A DNA stretch of 64,000 nt from Scalindua sp964437425 (GTDB lineage: Bacteria > Planctomycetota > Brocadiia > Brocadiales > Scalinduaceae), in assembly GCA_964437425.1 (NCBI GenBank), contig CAYTGO010000009.1, forward strand, positions 1-64,000, written 5' to 3'. The position numbers were made by a program, and so were the translations under genes. The notes under the pieces are model-generated. The model made no database searches. It was given only the letters and a program-made list of their open reading frames with translations, and was not told where the DNA came from. Positions 9,670 to 19,043 of this stretch are shown piece by piece; the stretch's first letter is position 1; each line of letters starts with the position of its first letter.

Positions 9670-11508
9670 ATGTTAAAAAAAGTGTTTTCCTCATTTCTAA
9701 TCCTGTTTGCACTGACTTGCTTCAATAATGTTATTTCAACCGCTCAGGAAGTTTCCAAACATGACGAATTAATTGTAAAGGGAAACAGACTGATTGCAAA
9801 AAAGAAGTACAATGAGGCACATGATGCGTACGATGAAGTAACAAAACTAAAATCAGATTCTTTTATAGGATGGTACAACAAAGGCATAGCCCTTGACTTA
9901 CTCGGCAGATATGAAGATGCCGTGGTTGCACTGGAACAGGCAGTCAATATAGAACCGGATAATCATGAAGCCTGGTTTGTAAAGGGTAACGCATTAGATC
10001 ATAATACGAAATTCAATAATTCTATCTCTGCATTTGACAGAGCATTGAAGCTCAAACCGGATTATGTCGAAGCGCTCTATAAAAAAGGAAATGTACTTGA
10101 CCATATTGGAAGATATGAAGAAGCAATAGAAACATATAATAGAATAATTGATTTAAAACCAGGCTCATATGAGGCATGGAACAATAAGGGACTTACTCTC
10201 GCACGAATACCGGAAAGAAGAGAGGAAGCAATAGAAGCATACAACAGTGCTATTGGTATAAAACCGGATTTTTATGAGGCATGGGTAAACAGAGGAAATG
10301 CTTACGTACGCATAAGAAAATATGAGGAAGCAGTTGAATCATATAAGAAAGCAATTGACATAAAACCAGAAGAGCATGCTGCCTGGGCTGATATAGGCTT
10401 TACACTTGCCGACCTTGGAGAGAATGAGAAGGCAGTAGGAGCATTTAGAAAAGCAGTAGAACTTAAACCAAATTCTTACGCTTCATGGAATGGTATAGGC
10501 CTGGCGCTGGATAAGCTGGGAAGATACGAGGAATCAGTAACCGCCTATAGAAAAGCATCAGAGATAGACCCTGGTTCATACGGCGCATGGACAAACCTGG
10601 GTCTTTCCTACTCCCGTGGAAACAGACACAGTGAAGCCATAGATGCTTATAATCATGCCATCAAGCTTCAACCGGATTCATACGAAACAATAACAAACAA
10701 AGCCCTTGAGTTGACAAAGATTGAAAAGAATACAGACGCATTCATCACCATTGAAAAAGCAATTAGCCTGAAACCCGATTATCCTCAAGCCTGGAATACG
10801 AAAGGTGATATTCTCGTAAATTTAGGAAAGTTAAATGGAGCCATAAAAGCCTATAACATGACAATTGAAATAATTCCTGATAGTGAGGCCTATGAGATTC
10901 CACGGCTTGGAAAAATCAAATATCAGGCGCTGAACAAGAAAGGACTCGCTTTTGTTCGTAATCAACAATTCAAAGAAGCTGCAGCAGAGTTTGAAAAGGC
11001 CCTTGGCATAGATCCGAACTCCTATGCAACCTGGCTGAATAAAGGACTCTCAGAAGTTAGGATTGGTGAATTGGACAAAGCGCTGAATGCATTTGACAAA
11101 GTCACAATGTTAAAGCCTGATTCCTACGAAGCGTTCAACTACAAAGGCTTTGCTCTCGAAGATCTCGGAAGGTTGCAAGAAGCCGTCTCCTCATTTGATA
11201 AGGCAGTCAAGGTTAATCCAAATTTCATTGCAGCTCTTAACAACAAAGGCATGGTTCTTGATAAACTTGGAAAGCATGAAGAGGCGATTGAGGCTTATAA
11301 CAAATCCGTACAGGTAAACCCCGCGTTTGATGCCGCGTGGTTCAACATGGCCTGTACATACTCCCTGCTTGGCAAAAAGGATAATATGCTGAACTCATTA
11401 AAAAAAGCGATAGACTTAAACCCCAGGTATAAAATGTCATTACAACAAATCCCTGAATTTCAGAGCTACAGAAATGATCCGGAATTTCTAAAACTGTCTG
11501 GAAGATAA
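9670..11508 (+). CDS. Exported protein built almost entirely of TPR repeats
   Basis: About 612 aa. The ATG at 9670 is chosen over an in-frame GTG at 9658 because GAGGTG lies just upstream of it. A signal peptide (SSFLILFALTCFNNVISTAQE) is followed by about fifteen 34-residue TPR units with the usual W/Y-x2-G-x2-L, A-x-E-A-YNKAI and KPDS-YEAW consensus. A longer unit near residues 395-430 breaks the register. Such superhelical arrays bind partner proteins and are abundant in planctomycete periplasms. There is no catalytic domain. It follows the three-module protein by 89 nt and precedes a DUF6941-type gene by 25 nt, so the three may be cotranscribed. Confidence 0.85.
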   Translation: MLKKVFSSFLILFALTCFNNVISTAQEVSKHDELIVKGNRLIAKKKYNEAHDAYDEVTKLKSDSFIGWYNKGIALDLLGRYEDAVVALEQAVNIEPDNHEAWFVKGNALDHNTKFNNSISAFDRALKLKPDYVEALYKKGNVLDHIGRYEEAIETYNRIIDLKPGSYEAWNNKGLTLARIPERREEAIEAYNSAIGIKPDFYEAWVNRGNAYVRIRKYEEAVESYKKAIDIKPEEHAAWADIGFTLADLGENEKAVGAFRKAVELKPNSYASWNGIGLALDKLGRYEESVTAYRKASEIDPGSYGAWTNLGLSYSRGNRHSEAIDAYNHAIKLQPDSYETITNKALELTKIEKNTDAFITIEKAISLKPDYPQAWNTKGDILVNLGKLNGAIKAYNMTIEIIPDSEAYEIPRLGKIKYQALNKKGLAFVRNQQFKEAAAEFEKALGIDPNSYATWLNKGLSEVRIGELDKALNAFDKVTMLKPDSYEAFNYKGFALEDLGRLQEAVSSFDKAVKVNPNFIAALNNKGMVLDKLGKHEEAIEAYNKSVQVNPAFDAAWFNMACTYSLLGKKDNMLNSLKKAIDLNPRYKMSLQQIPEFQSYRNDPEFLKLSGR

Positions 11509-11533
11509 TTGAAATTAAAACAGGACATAACGA

Positions 11534-11935
11534 ATGAACATACAAATAGCAGTATTATGCGATTCAGCGATAGAGTATCAAAGCAGGCTCTGTATCCTCG
11601 GCACATTTGACACAATCAGGACACATAAACTCCCTGCCACCAAACCACAATGTTCAATTGCATTACAAATATTATGGAACAAAACCGAAGAAGGCCCTCA
11701 CACTTTAAAAACCAGGTTTATGGACGATGATGGCAACCCAACGCTAAAAGCTGTTAACTCTTCTGTCAAGGTATCAGTTCCTCCAACATCTTCCTTCCTT
11801 ACTACGAACCATATCCTTAATATTCAACAATTGAAATTTGTGAGAACCGGTAATTACCTTATTGTAATTGATATTGATGGAAACATGAAAGCAGAAATTC
11901 AACTTCAAGTACTACAAATAGAAGGGGAAAACTGA
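11534..11935 (+). CDS. Small DUF6941-like cytosolic protein
   Basis: 133 aa with no signal peptide or membrane segment. The opening IAVLCDSAIEYQSRLCILGTFDTI and the following CSIALQILW block resemble a conserved bacterial family annotated as DUF6941, predicted as a small beta-rich protein of unknown role. Assignment is from memory of the family pattern and should be treated as moderate. It starts 25 nt after the TPR gene, on the same strand, with AGGA upstream of its ATG, and is therefore likely the last gene of that transcript. Confidence 0.6.
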   Translation: MNIQIAVLCDSAIEYQSRLCILGTFDTIRTHKLPATKPQCSIALQILWNKTEEGPHTLKTRFMDDDGNPTLKAVNSSVKVSVPPTSSFLTTNHILNIQQLKFVRTGNYLIVIDIDGNMKAEIQLQVLQIEGEN

Positions 11936-11963
11936 TTCGGCATTTGAACTGACAAACCATAGC

Positions 11964-12320
11964 CTATGGAGATATATCATCCGGCCCGCTAAAGTTTAAA
12001 TACTCATGACTAGTCAATATATTGGGATGAATATACCAGTCTCCGGTAAAAGCCTTTGTTGCAATTCTATGTGCACTTTCCGCTTCTTTTGCCATGGACA
12101 CAGTATAAACTAAACTACTCGTAACTCCACCCAGAACAGCATAAGCCAACTTAAATGGTATATATACCGCAGATGAAATGATACTGCCTGTGATTAAACC
12201 AGCCTTACCTGCAGGCTTATGTTCAGCATATGGCTTGGCATCCACATCATTAAGAGAACTATATTGCACGAAAAAGCTGGTACATAAAGTAAGCATTAAT
12301 ATTACAAAAGTTTTTCTCAT
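11964..12320 (-). CDS. Small exported protein with Gly-rich hydrophobic core
   Basis: 118 aa. Signal peptide (FVILMLTLCTSFFVQYSSLNDVDA), then a conserved-looking segment GLITGSIISSAVYIPFKLAYAVLGGVTS cut by one hydrophobic stretch, and a C-terminal part with GDWYIHPNILTSHEYLNFSG. I recognise this pattern from small hypothetical proteins of other Gram-negative bacteria, but no function is known to me. The ATG at 12320 has an excellent AAGGAGGG ribosome site. It is convergent with the DUF6941-like gene (28 nt apart) and divergent from cytochrome c peroxidase. Confidence 0.7.
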   Translation of the reverse strand: MRKTFVILMLTLCTSFFVQYSSLNDVDAKPYAEHKPAGKAGLITGSIISSAVYIPFKLAYAVLGGVTSSLVYTVSMAKEAESAHRIATKAFTGDWYIHPNILTSHEYLNFSGPDDISP

Positions 12321-12697
12321 TTTCCCTCCTTACTATGAAATTGGTGCTATCACATTTAAGGTAAAGATCGTAAAAAATCTAGATACATATATTTGTAATT
12401 GAAAATTACCTGTTAAAGGCAATGGAATAGTAGGACAATAATCGGCAAAATTCAAGGTTTTTTTACTACAAATAAGCCGTACCATGCAGTACCTGGAGAC
12501 TGGTTAGGGTTTTTATTTACAAGCAACCAAAACAACAGTGATATTTCTGAGCATTACATTAAATGCTCTTGACAATTTTAAAGGCAATAAATATCATTGT
12601 TATTAAGAAATAAGCAGCGATTAGAACCCGTATTTTTTGGACACAGCAAATTAATTAGATAGACACACACTCTGGTAATTAACTAAAAGGAGAGCAA
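12321..12697. other. Gene-free divergent promoter region
   Basis: 377 bp between the divergent small exported protein and cytochrome c peroxidase. Besides the ribosome site of each flanking gene and the sigma70-type promoter at 12569-12597, I see only AT-rich sequence with short T tracts and no stable hairpin. Confidence 0.7.
12569..12597 (+). promoter_or_regulatory. sigma70-type promoter for cytochrome c peroxidase
   Basis: TTGACA at 12569-12574, 17-nt spacer, TATCAT at 12592-12597. It would start transcription near 12604, leaving a leader of about 94 nt. Confidence 0.65.
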
Positions 12698-13792
12698 ATG
12701 AATATAGGCAAATTTACTACGATCATCTGTTTGTTGGCTTTTGTCGTTATCAATGTTTTAGTACTATCATCTGCCATTGCTAGTGATTCTCAACCTAAGA
12801 TCGGTTATGGCAGAGGAGGAAGGATGTCCGGTGGTTCTAAATCGGCACGTGCAGATGAACCTATTCAGCCAATCCCAATTAGCTTTGACTATAATAGAGC
12901 AAAGGTTGAATTAGGGAAAAAATTGTTCTTTGAACCCCGCTTGTCCAAGTCAGGATGGATCACCTGTAACTCCTGTCACAACCTCTCAACCGGTGGTGCA
13001 GACAATTTACCCAGCTCTATCGGGCACAAATGGTTTCTGGGTCCGATAAACTCACCTACCGTCCTGAATTCAAAATTCAATCTGGCGCAATTCTGGGATG
13101 GACGAGCAAAGGACTTGAAAGAACAGGCTGGAGGACCAATAGCGAACCCCCTTGAAATGGGTTCAAACCATGAGTTGGCAGTGAGCATTTTGCAATCAAT
13201 ACCTGAGTACGTACAATGGTTTAGTGAAATATATGGTTTAGAAGAGATGTATGGAGATGAAAAAATTAATATAGATCAGGTCACCGATGCAATAGCGGCA
13301 TTTGAAGAGACGTTGACCACGCCAAACTCAAAATTTGATATGTGGCTGAAAGACTATGATGATTCAATTTCCGATTTGGAAAAGGAAGGATATGATTTAT
13401 TTAAGGAGAAAGGTTGTATTGCCTGCCATAACGGTGTAGGTGTTGGAGGAGGCTCTTATCAAAAATTTGGAACAGCAAAACCTTATGACAAAGATACCCA
13501 TACGCTTGGCAGATACAACGTCACAAAAAGCGAGAAAGACAAATACGTTTTCAAAGTACCACTGTTGAGAAATATTGAACTTACGGCCCCATACTTCCAC
13601 GATGCAAGCACATGGGATTTGAACGAAGCAGTCAATATCATGGCGGAATATCAGTTGGGACTAAAACTTACTGACGGTGAAACAAGCAAAATTGTAGCTT
13701 TTCTACGAACTCTAACCGGAGATCAACCTTCAGTTATTTTTCCAATACTACCACCATCAACTCCTACTACTCCGAAACCTAATCGGAATTGA
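12698..13792 (+). CDS. ccpA: Dihaem cytochrome c peroxidase (MauG/CcpA family)
   Basis: Periplasmic enzyme reducing H2O2 to water with electrons from small c-type cytochromes. 364 aa: signal peptide (IICLLAFVVINVLVLSSAIA), a Gly/Arg/Ser-rich linker, N-terminal haem motif CNSCH near residue 90, the conserved SPTVLNSKFNLAQFWDGRA block, second haem motif CIACH near 243, and the PYFHDAS motif near 302 that belongs to the peroxidatic-haem region. The C-terminus ends in a Pro/Thr-rich tail that standard CcpA lacks. The family also includes MauG-like protein-modifying enzymes, but the two-haem layout and neighbouring motifs favour peroxidase. ATG is preceded by AAAGGAGAG. In an anammox cell it probably guards multihaem enzymes from peroxide. 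Confidence 0.88.
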   Translation: MNIGKFTTIICLLAFVVINVLVLSSAIASDSQPKIGYGRGGRMSGGSKSARADEPIQPIPISFDYNRAKVELGKKLFFEPRLSKSGWITCNSCHNLSTGGADNLPSSIGHKWFLGPINSPTVLNSKFNLAQFWDGRAKDLKEQAGGPIANPLEMGSNHELAVSILQSIPEYVQWFSEIYGLEEMYGDEKINIDQVTDAIAAFEETLTTPNSKFDMWLKDYDDSISDLEKEGYDLFKEKGCIACHNGVGVGGGSYQKFGTAKPYDKDTHTLGRYNVTKSEKDKYVFKVPLLRNIELTAPYFHDASTWDLNEAVNIMAEYQLGLKLTDGETSKIVAFLRTLTGDQPSVIFPILPPSTPTTPKPNRN

Positions 13793-13806
13793 TTCTATAT
13801 AAAATA

Positions 13807-13854
13807 ACTGGTGGATTCGCTTCATGCCGTCGGGCAGGAAGTGAACCCACCAGT
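13807..13854. terminator. Hairpin between convergent ccpA and hflX
   Basis: ACTGGTGG (13807-13814) pairs with CCACCAGT (13847-13854), and the stem continues inward through ATTCGCTTC / GAAGTGAAC with wobble pairs and TGCC / GGCA. No T tract follows, so it is a probable but non-canonical terminator. Confidence 0.5.
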
Positions 13855-13902
13855 AACAGCTTAATTATAGTTACATATCAATTCGCAAAGCGACGTTCAA
13901 GT

Positions 13903-15195
13903 TCACGAAAGCTGTGTAACTTTGAAGTGCCCCTCTCCCAATTGATACAATTTCGATAGATTCTTCTCGCTAATCATAATATGGAAATTAACACCGGAAT
14001 TTATGAAGGTACGTTTCAGAACCTGGCTATGTTCATAAATATATGCCAGCAATTTCCCGTCACTGGCATCACATTCAAGTTTAATCTCTGCGATACCTCT
14101 ATTTGCTAAACAGACCATCTCCTGTTTCAGCTTCTCCAGACTATCTCCGGTTAGTGCAGAAATAGTTACTACGTTGTCATATTTGCTTTGAAAAAAAGTA
14201 ATGATTGATGGATCTTTCAATACGTCCACTTTATTGAGGACCATTATTGTGGGCTTTTTGCTACACTCAAGTTCCTTGAGAACTTTATTAGCAGCTGCGA
14301 CCTGTTCAATTACGTCAGGAGAGCTGACATCAATAACATGTAACAGGAAATCAGCCCATATCACTTCTTCAAGGGTTGCTTCAAATGATGAGATTAAATG
14401 GTGGGGAAGTTTTCTAATAAATCCTACGGTGTCGCTTAAGATAACCTTCTTGCCATTACCCAGGTCACAAATACTGGTTTTTGTGTCAAGGGTGGCAAAA
14501 AGTTTATCTTCAACAAGTACTCCGGCTTCTGTCAATCTATTCATTAAGGTTGACTTGCCGGAATTCGTATATCCTACCAGGGAAACGGTTGTGTGCTCTT
14601 TTCTTGACTTTGCCTGCCTCTTCCTTCGGTCGGTTACCTGCGCGAGCCTTTTCTTCAAAGTAAGTACTCTTTTTGACACCAACCGCTTGTCCACTTCTAA
14701 CTGCTTTTCCCCGGGCCCTCTGGTCCCTATGCCCCCTTCTATCCTGGAAAGGTGAGACCACATCCTCTTCAAGCGGGGTCTTGTATATTCGAGTTGTGCC
14801 AGTTCAACCTGCAATTTTGCCTGAGCAGTTTTCGCTCTCGCGGCAAAGATGTCCAGGATCAGTTCGCTCCTGTCAATCACCTTCGTATCAATGATCTTCT
14901 CCAAATTACTAACTTGTGCAGGAGCAAGATCATCATCGCAGATCACAACGTCTATCTCTTTGTCTTTGCACAGTTCAGCTAATTGAGAAACTTTTCCCTT
15001 ACCTATGTAATGAGAAGGATCCACCTTTCTCCTTCTCTGCACAACGCTATCCAATACTTTAGCTCCCGCAGTTTCAGCTAAGCTTTTAAGTTCTTCAAGG
15101 GGAGTCTCGTCATTTTTGTCTTTATGCAATAACGTGTAAAGTAGTATTGCACGTTCCGCCCTTACTGATAAATCCGTTCTCTTTAGCTCTACCAT
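13903..15195 (-). CDS. hflX: GTPase HflX
   Basis: 430-aa ribosome-associated GTPase that splits or rescues stalled 70S ribosomes under stress. The N-terminal HflX domain holds DPSHYIGKGKVSQL and the Gly-rich SRIEGGIGTRGPGEKQLE segment; the G domain has Walker A GYTNSGKST, switch motif DTVGFIRKLPHHL and NKVD. The C-terminal extension is of normal length. It begins 13 nt downstream of the histone-like gene on the same strand, so both are probably read from the promoter at 15701-15729. Confidence 0.95.
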   Translation of the reverse strand: MVELKRTDLSVRAERAILLYTLLHKDKNDETPLEELKSLAETAGAKVLDSVVQRRRKVDPSHYIGKGKVSQLAELCKDKEIDVVICDDDLAPAQVSNLEKIIDTKVIDRSELILDIFAARAKTAQAKLQVELAQLEYTRPRLKRMWSHLSRIEGGIGTRGPGEKQLEVDKRLVSKRVLTLKKRLAQVTDRRKRQAKSRKEHTTVSLVGYTNSGKSTLMNRLTEAGVLVEDKLFATLDTKTSICDLGNGKKVILSDTVGFIRKLPHHLISSFEATLEEVIWADFLLHVIDVSSPDVIEQVAAANKVLKELECSKKPTIMVLNKVDVLKDPSIITFFQSKYDNVVTISALTGDSLEKLKQEMVCLANRGIAEIKLECDASDGKLLAYIYEHSQVLKRTFINSGVNFHIMISEKNLSKLYQLGEGHFKVTQLS

Positions 15196-15208
15196 TTACT
15201 GATTACAA

Positions 15209-15607
15209 TTAACGCTTTGTCTTGCAGGCTGCCCTTTTCTTTGTAGTTTTCTTGGCTACCTTCTTAGCTACTGTTTTCGCTCTTTTCTTAACTACCTTTT
15301 TCTTCGCTGCTGGTTTCTTTTTAGCCGCTACTTTTTTCTTTGCTGCCGGCTTCTTCTTAGCCGCTACCTTTTTCTTCGCTGGTTTACTGGCTGCTTTATA
15401 TAAAGACTGCATATATGTTTTTGTTTTTTTCAGACCGTGTTTTTTTGCCTGGAAACGAACGGCTTCTAATGTTCTCTTAAGTTTTTTTGCAAGTTTCTGT
15501 GTGTCGCTTTTCGGATACTCTTTTTTTAACGTACTCAACTCTGCCTTTGTCCACAATTTAACAACAGTTTTTTTTGCCTTCTTCTTAGCTGGTTTTTTAG
15601 CAGCCAT
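15209..15607 (-). CDS. Histone H1-like Lys/Ala-rich protein with a Myb/SANT-like N-terminal domain
   Basis: 132 aa, extremely basic. Residues about 15-60 read like a Myb/SANT-type helix-turn-helix (LWTKAELSTLKKEYP, then AKKLKRTLEAVRFQAKKHGL), while residues about 72-132 are nearly all Lys, Ala, Pro and Val in tandem AAKKKPAAKKKV repeats, as in histone H1-like bacterial proteins. This suggests a nucleoid protein with a folded DNA-reading head and a disordered tail that neutralises DNA charge. ATG follows AAGGAGGAG. It is the first gene of a two-gene unit with hflX. The internal repeats mean length may vary between strains. Confidence 0.8.
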   Translation of the reverse strand: MAAKKPAKKKAKKTVVKLWTKAELSTLKKEYPKSDTQKLAKKLKRTLEAVRFQAKKHGLKKTKTYMQSLYKAASKPAKKKVAAKKKPAAKKKVAAKKKPAAKKKVVKKRAKTVAKKVAKKTTKKRAACKTKR

Positions 15608-15700
15608 AGAGATCTCCTCCTTACTAAAATTAGAAAACTAGAACAATAATTAAGTTGTAATCGCCAGTACTCTTTATGCTCTCTCCCACACTATAAGTGG

Positions 15701-15729
15701 CTTGTATCATGCGACTTAATTATTGTCAA
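15701..15729 (-). promoter_or_regulatory. sigma70-type promoter for histone-like gene and hflX
   Basis: On the minus strand TTGACA (15729-15724), 17-nt spacer, TACAAG (15706-15701). The -35 is perfect and the -10 partial; the predicted leader is about 90 nt. Confidence 0.5.
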
Positions 15730-15871
15730 GAAAAAAATACGTGTTTACATACTATAATTTATGATTCCCGCACACTCTTTCCCATGTGTATATTTTTCTT
15801 GATTTAAATTGTTTACATTATAAGATTGAAAAGATTATAAGTTTGTCACTTTCAGCAGAAAAAATTTAACC

Positions 15872-16585
15872 ATGAATACACTCATAGCACTACCAGCCTA
15901 CAACGAAAAAAAAGATATCGGTTTTATTATTTCGCAAATAAAAAAATACGATTTAGACATACTGGTTATAGACGACGGGTCTACAGATGGCACGAAAGAC
16001 CAATTGTCAGATATTGAAAACATAAACACTATCGTCCATGAGAAAAACCTTGGCTATGGACAGACAATTATTGACGCATTCAAATACGGAATTTCAAATG
16101 GCTACGACAACATAATTACAATGGATTGTGACGGTCAACACATACCGGATGAAGTACAAATATTCCTGACTCAGATATCAAACTATGATATTGTGTCTGG
16201 ATCGAGATATCTAGTACAAGCCAATAAATTAAATCCACAAATCCCACCAGACAGATATGCAATAAATATGGAGATAACCCGAATACTGAATGAGTCTACA
16301 ACGCTTGAGTTAACAGACTCATTCTGCGGTTTCAAGGCGTATAAAACTGATGCTATAAAGGAAATGAAGCTGACAGAGGGAGGCTACGGCATGCCTCTGC
16401 AGTTGTGGATGCAGGCGTGGAAATTAGGACTCAATATTAAAGAGATACCGGTTGAACTTATTTATAATAATGCAGAGAAACGTTTCAGCGGGGAGCTCGA
16501 TAATCCTACAACAAGAATTAACTATTACAAAGAGATAATTAAAAGAGAGATGAGTGAGAGCTCAAGAAATCAGCTGGCAGTGTAA
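15872..16585 (+). CDS. Family 2 glycosyltransferase (dolichol-phosphate mannosyltransferase-like)
   Basis: 237-aa soluble GT-A enzyme transferring a sugar from a nucleotide donor, perhaps to a polyprenyl phosphate. Seen: LIALPAYNEKKDI at the N-terminus, VIDDGSTDGTKD, and the metal-binding region TMDCDGQH; no membrane helices, which is like short DPM1-type members. The donor and acceptor are unknown. It opens a tight run with pcm, hemW, efp and a polyprenyl synthase; the polyprenyl synthase could supply the lipid carrier, but the other genes are housekeeping and the link may be chance. Confidence 0.85.
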   Translation: MNTLIALPAYNEKKDIGFIISQIKKYDLDILVIDDGSTDGTKDQLSDIENINTIVHEKNLGYGQTIIDAFKYGISNGYDNIITMDCDGQHIPDEVQIFLTQISNYDIVSGSRYLVQANKLNPQIPPDRYAINMEITRILNESTTLELTDSFCGFKAYKTDAIKEMKLTEGGYGMPLQLWMQAWKLGLNIKEIPVELIYNNAEKRFSGELDNPTTRINYYKEIIKREMSESSRNQLAV

Positions 16586-16590
16586 ATTTG

Positions 16591-17280
16591 ATGTACACAA
16601 TAAAAAAATTCTTAAAGAACATGGTTTCTACAAACTCATCTTTTAATGAAAAACGGGAACGAATGGTAAGAGCTCAATTAATAGCCAGAGATATTGTAGA
16701 TAAGGAAGTACTCCGGGCTATGGCAAAGGTTCCCAGACACGAATTCCTGCCTGCAGATCTTCAGGATAGAGCTTACGATGATACGCCTCTTCCAATTGAA
16801 GAGATGCAAACAATTTCCCAACCATATATTGTTGCATATATGATCCAGGCGCTTTCGATTAAAAAAGGAGACCGGATTCTTGAAGTTGGTACCGGTTCCG
16901 GCTATCAAACTGCACTTCTTGCAGAAATACATGAAAAAGTTTATACTGTTGAGGTCAGGGCACAGCTGGCACACAAGGCGATGGCAAAGATAAAGGAGTT
17001 AGGCTACGGAGACAGAGTAAAGCTTCATATTGCTGACGGAAGTGTAGGTTACGAAGAAGAAGCTCCTTTTGACGGTATAATAGTGGCCGCAGCAACTTTC
17101 GACATACCTGAACCGCTTATTAAACAACTCGCAGAAAAAGGAAAGATTATAATACCTATAGGTGGCACTGACGTACAAACTCTAGTCAGGGCTACAAAAG
17201 TAAAAGGAAAATTAATTAAGGAAGAGCTCTTTCAATGTATGTTTGTTCCATTGGTAAGACAAGAGTTCGAAAATAATTAG
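16591..17280 (+). CDS. pcm: Protein-L-isoaspartate O-methyltransferase
   Basis: Repairs isoaspartyl residues in aged proteins by SAM-dependent methylation. About 229 aa from the ATG at 16591 (a TTG directly before it is also in frame, and an ATG at 16621 would remove a 10-residue extension). Family blocks: MVRAQLIARDI, VPRHEFLP, QTISQPYIVAYM, the SAM-binding LEVGTGSGYQTALLAE, and DGIIVAAA. It lies 5 nt behind the glycosyltransferase gene. Confidence 0.93.
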   Translation: MYTIKKFLKNMVSTNSSFNEKRERMVRAQLIARDIVDKEVLRAMAKVPRHEFLPADLQDRAYDDTPLPIEEMQTISQPYIVAYMIQALSIKKGDRILEVGTGSGYQTALLAEIHEKVYTVEVRAQLAHKAMAKIKELGYGDRVKLHIADGSVGYEEEAPFDGIIVAAATFDIPEPLIKQLAEKGKIIIPIGGTDVQTLVRATKVKGKLIKEELFQCMFVPLVRQEFENN

Positions 17281-17288
17281 GCCCAGCA

Positions 17289-18425
17289 GTGACTATTCAA
17301 CATCATATACCTTCTCTGTACATTCATATTCCATTCTGCATAAGCAAATGCATATATTGTGATTTCAACTCAATTGTAACGAAGCCACAGATAGTTGATG
17401 AGTATCTAAAGGCGATTGAACAGGAACTTCAATCGGCAACCGGAAAGCACTCCTTTGAGACCGTTTTTATAGGCGGCGGCACACCTACAGTTCTAAATGA
17501 GATACAACTAGACAGACTGTTGAATATAATCTCCAAACACGTCGATGTCCCCAAACTCAAGGAATATACAATTGAAGTAAATCCCGGCACATTGAGCGAT
17601 GAAAAAGCCATCATCATGAAAAACTGCCATGTTGATCGGGTCAGTATTGGTATTCAATCCTTTAACAACCGATATTTGAAACTTCTCGGGCGAATCCACT
17701 CTGCAAATGAAGCAAAAGATATATTTCTTAACTTAAGAGAGAAAGGGTTCAATAATATCAGTATTGATCTCATTTACGGTTATCCTGCTCAAACCTTAAA
17801 CGAGTGGAAGAAAGACTTACGAGAATGTTGCAAGCTGGATCCGGAACACATCTCTGCCTATTGTCTTACTTATGAACAAGGTACACCAATTGTTGAGATG
17901 ACGGATTCCGGGGCTCTTCAGAAATTAAGTGAAGAGGATGAGCTGAAAATGTACGAATTCACCAATGACTTTCTCCGTGACAATGATTATAATCATTACG
18001 AAATATCAAACTTTGCAAAACAGGATAAAGAGTGTCTGCATAATACCGTCTACTGGGAAAACAGGGAATACATCGGGATAGGCGCCGGAGCATTTTCCTA
18101 TGTTAATGGCGAACGATACTGTAATATAAAGAACGTAAAAGAGTACACCTCTTCATCTATATCAAAGAAGAGATTAATATGCTTCTCTGAGAAATTACCT
18201 CAGAAGCAGCGTGCATCTGAAATACTCATTATGGCATTGAGAATGACATCCGGAATATCAAAAAAAGAATTTACCAGAAAATCCGGTTTTGATTTAAACG
18301 AACTTTTTGAAAAACAATTAAACAATCTGACACAAGCAGGCTTGATAAACTTCGATAATGAGAGAGTTAAGTTAACCACAAAAGGCCTGTCTGTAGCAGA
18401 CTCAGTAATGATGGAATTTGTGTAA
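17289..18425 (+). CDS. hemW: HemW-type radical SAM protein (haem chaperone / HemN-like)
   Basis: 378 aa. The radical SAM cluster motif C17-x3-C21-x2-C24 (CISKCIYCDF) follows YIHIPF as in HemW; GGGTPT, SIGIQSF and the YEISNFAK / HN-x-YW-x-N blocks are also present. The Cys just after CxxxCxxC that marks true coproporphyrinogen oxidase HemN is absent (it reads DF), which favours HemW, a haem-binding chaperone that delivers haem to respiratory enzymes. A GTG start at 17289 is used, 8 nt after pcm. A haem chaperone suits a genome rich in cytochromes. Confidence 0.9.
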   Translation: MTIQHHIPSLYIHIPFCISKCIYCDFNSIVTKPQIVDEYLKAIEQELQSATGKHSFETVFIGGGTPTVLNEIQLDRLLNIISKHVDVPKLKEYTIEVNPGTLSDEKAIIMKNCHVDRVSIGIQSFNNRYLKLLGRIHSANEAKDIFLNLREKGFNNISIDLIYGYPAQTLNEWKKDLRECCKLDPEHISAYCLTYEQGTPIVEMTDSGALQKLSEEDELKMYEFTNDFLRDNDYNHYEISNFAKQDKECLHNTVYWENREYIGIGAGAFSYVNGERYCNIKNVKEYTSSSISKKRLICFSEKLPQKQRASEILIMALRMTSGISKKEFTRKSGFDLNELFEKQLNNLTQAGLINFDNERVKLTTKGLSVADSVMMEFV

Positions 18426-18449
18426 CAATTTTATTAAGGAGCTATTCAA

Positions 18450-19007
18450 TTGATAAATGCAATAGATATGCGAAAAGGACTGGTTGTAAAGATTGACGGA
18501 GAACTCTATACGGTAGCCGGCTTTAATCACGTCACTCCGGGTAAGGGACGTGCCCATATGCAGGTAAGCATAAAAAGTTTAAAACAGGGCAATGTCACAC
18601 AAAAACGTTTCAGGCCATCAGATAAGGTGGAAGATATATTTGTGGATCACAGGGACATGGAATATTTATATCAGGAAGGAAACAACTATTGCTTTATGGA
18701 TACAGAAAACTACGAACAGTCTTTTCTTTCAAAGGAGGTACTTGGAGACGCGATGTCATATATAGCACCAAACTCCAAAGTATCTGTTTCGCTATACAAT
18801 AATAACCCAATCGGAATAGAACTTCCATCCTCTGTCATATTGAAGATTACAGAGACAGATCCAGGCACAAAAGGAGATACAGTAACAAATGTATTCAAAC
18901 CGGCAACACTGGAAACTGGCTATGTAACCAAAGTGCCGCTTTTTGTGAATACAGATGAAATGGTAAAAATTGATACGCGTACGGGTGAATTCATGGGTCG
19001 AGCATAG
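18450..19007 (+). CDS. efp: Elongation factor P
   Basis: 185 aa, the family length. It relieves ribosome stalling at proline runs. KOW-like domain I with the tip-loop TPGKGRAH, where Lys32 is the usual modification site; then OB domains II and III ending in FVNTDEMVKIDTRTGEFMGR, the EF-P signature. The start is a TTG at 18450 with AAGGAG 8 nt upstream; no ATG fits better. No EpmA, EpmB or EarP gene lies nearby, so the modification type is open. Confidence 0.96.
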   Translation: MINAIDMRKGLVVKIDGELYTVAGFNHVTPGKGRAHMQVSIKSLKQGNVTQKRFRPSDKVEDIFVDHRDMEYLYQEGNNYCFMDTENYEQSFLSKEVLGDAMSYIAPNSKVSVSLYNNNPIGIELPSSVILKITETDPGTKGDTVTNVFKPATLETGYVTKVPLFVNTDEMVKIDTRTGEFMGRA

Positions 19008-19043
19008 ATACAAAACAAGATTGAGGAATTCAGAGATTGCGAA

